Positions 63,561-64,000 of a stretch of DNA of 64,000 bases are shown piece after piece; within the stretch, counting starts at the first letter, position 1, and every line of letters begins with the position of its first letter. Below the pieces are notes generated by a model. It saw nothing but the letters and a program-made list of their open reading frames with translations, was not told the origin of the DNA and ran no database searches. The stretch comes from Ramlibacter alkalitolerans. Lineage in GTDB: Bacteria > Pseudomonadota > Gammaproteobacteria > Burkholderiales > Burkholderiaceae_C. The position numbers and the translations under genes are program-made. The stretch is taken from assembly GCF_016722765.1 (NCBI RefSeq), contig NZ_JAEQND010000002.1, forward strand, positions 186,001-250,000, in the 5' to 3' direction.

Positions 63561-63668
63561 CGTCATTCCCGCCAAGGCGCCTCGACCGTCATTCCCGCGC
63601 AGGCGCCCTGACCGTCATTCCCGCGCAGGCGCCCTGACCGTCATTCCCGCGAAGGCGGGAATCCAGGG
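63561..63668 (+). repeat. Tandem array of REP-like units (26-bp period)
   Basis: Three units of about 26 bp begin CGTCATTCCCGC (63561, 63587, 63613), and a fourth at 63639 is a full palindrome (CGTCATTCCCGCGAAGGCGG then GAATCCAGGG). The 3' part of each unit (AGGCGCCCTGAC) is degenerate. The same units occur in inverted pairs at 44386-44471. Confidence 0.85.
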
Positions 63669-63678
63669 CTCCCCCATC

Positions 63679-63705
63679 AAAGCGGCCGACCGGCCGCTTT
63701 CCTTT
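63679..63705 (+). terminator. Rho-independent terminator of aminotransferase gene
   Basis: A 9-bp stem (AAAGCGGCC pairing with GGCCGCTTT, loop GACC), followed by CCTTTTTCC. It lies about 140 bp after the aminotransferase stop, past the REP array. Confidence 0.82.
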
Positions 63706-63709
63706 TTCC

Positions 63710-64000
63710 TCAGCGCCTCAGCATCTTCGCCACGAGGAAGCCGAACCCCAGCGCCGCCCCGATCGCCAGCCACGGCGTCGACGCCACCCTGCGCTCCACC
63801 GTCCGTTCCACCGCCGTCAGCGGCTGCGGCAGGCTGTGCCGTTCTTCTTCCACGAGCATCACTTCCTGCACGCCGGGCGTCCAGCCGTCGGCGTACACCC
63901 GCGGCTCGGCGTCGATCTCCACCACCGCCAGTTCGAGCTCGTCGTCGTCGCCCAGCAGGTCTCCGATATCCGGCAGGTGCGTGTCACCGGTGAGCTTGAG
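63710..64000 (-). CDS. C-terminally anchored membrane protein (partial)
   Basis: The 3' part of a gene that runs off the right edge; the open frame shows about 96 residues and no start. The visible chain has an acidic region (GDLLGDDDELELAVVEIDAE), then a VERTVERRVASTPWLAIGAA segment and a final hydrophobic helix ending MLRR. The C-terminal span is like that of the ElaB/YqjD-type protein at 30915, so a tail-anchored protein is likely. No function can be assigned. Its last bases follow the terminator of the opposing aminotransferase gene. Confidence 0.62.
   Translation of the reverse strand, partial: LKLTGDTHLPDIGDLLGDDDELELAVVEIDAEPRVYADGWTPGVQEVMLVEEERHSLPQPLTAVERTVERRVASTPWLAIGAALGFGFLVAKMLRR

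Noticed and set aside
63561..63668. Possible CRISPR array.
   Set aside because: The units have no unique spacers of constant length, no cas genes are nearby, and the units match REP sequences elsewhere in the window.

Overview
This is GC-rich chromosomal DNA from a betaproteobacterium. The gene families seen (a TAXI solute-binding protein, DUF4148, paired DUF1631 proteins, an SDR-DoxX/DUF2269 pair) and the codon use point to Burkholderiales, most likely Comamonadaceae (Ramlibacter/Variovorax-like). No rRNA, tRNA, phage, integrase, insertion sequence or CRISPR array was seen. The window reads as core and lightly accessory chromosome in which most genes abut or overlap by ATGA/GTGA junctions. 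Both window ends cut a gene.

Layout, left to right. 1-3824 (-): a sugar-type ABC importer (ATPase, Tat-exported binding protein, two permeases, the second cut by the edge). 3987-6362 (-): a Rossmann protein and the RhlE-type RNA helicase. 6710-13010 (+): two DUF1631 paralogues flanking ettA, with a long inverted repeat between the first two genes. 13160-14636 (-): a GIY-YIG-like small protein, an OsmC protein and a GntR regulator with a perfect palindrome at its own start. 14939-20383: a lytic transglycosylase, a TAXI protein coupled to a P1 (S58) peptidase, and alpha-glucan phosphorylase. 20592-22160: an ABC1/UbiB kinase. 22179-29132 (-): a Cus-type copper efflux operon whose adaptor carries a fused CusF domain. 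29264-33350: lactate dehydrogenase, DUF411, a tail-anchored DUF883-like protein, two His-rich transporters and a small DOPA-dioxygenase-like protein. 33492-39677: an acyl-CoA ligase and a signalling block (KaiC-like ATPase overlapping a hybrid kinase, then a PAS kinase). 40289-44188: an SDR-DoxX/DUF2269 pair, a flavin reductase, a potassium-channel-like protein behind a mini-ORF, and a small exported protein. 44481-49096: small enzymes, a GlxA-type regulator, an LLM flavin oxidoreductase, a lone receiver and a MetE-like methyltransferase. 49209-52074: ergothioneine genes egtB-egtD with DUF427. 52102-59202: small proteins, a LysR regulator, a two-domain LigD, a DMT transporter and an ECF-permease-like pair. 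59317-64000: a multi-PAS kinase, a VOC protein, a class V aminotransferase and a truncated membrane protein.

The most interesting signals are regulatory and structural. Four intergenic dyads of the form (T/G)TGAC-N4-GTCAA resemble FNR/FixK/Anr sites; three lie 65-75 bp upstream of the ABC1 kinase, lactate dehydrogenase and aminotransferase genes, and the fourth lies upstream of ligD. This suggests a low-oxygen regulon. A second recurring element, (T/C)CCTACA, lies upstream of several stress-type or small exported proteins and resembles a sigma-S -10 element. Other points are the KaiC-like/hybrid-kinase operon, the DUF1631-EttA-DUF1631 sandwich, the CusB-CusF fusion, a LigD C-terminus built from an intergenic repeat, a mini-ORF coupled to the ion channel, and several families of dispersed palindromic repeats. 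All functional statements come from reading motifs by eye; no database search was run.
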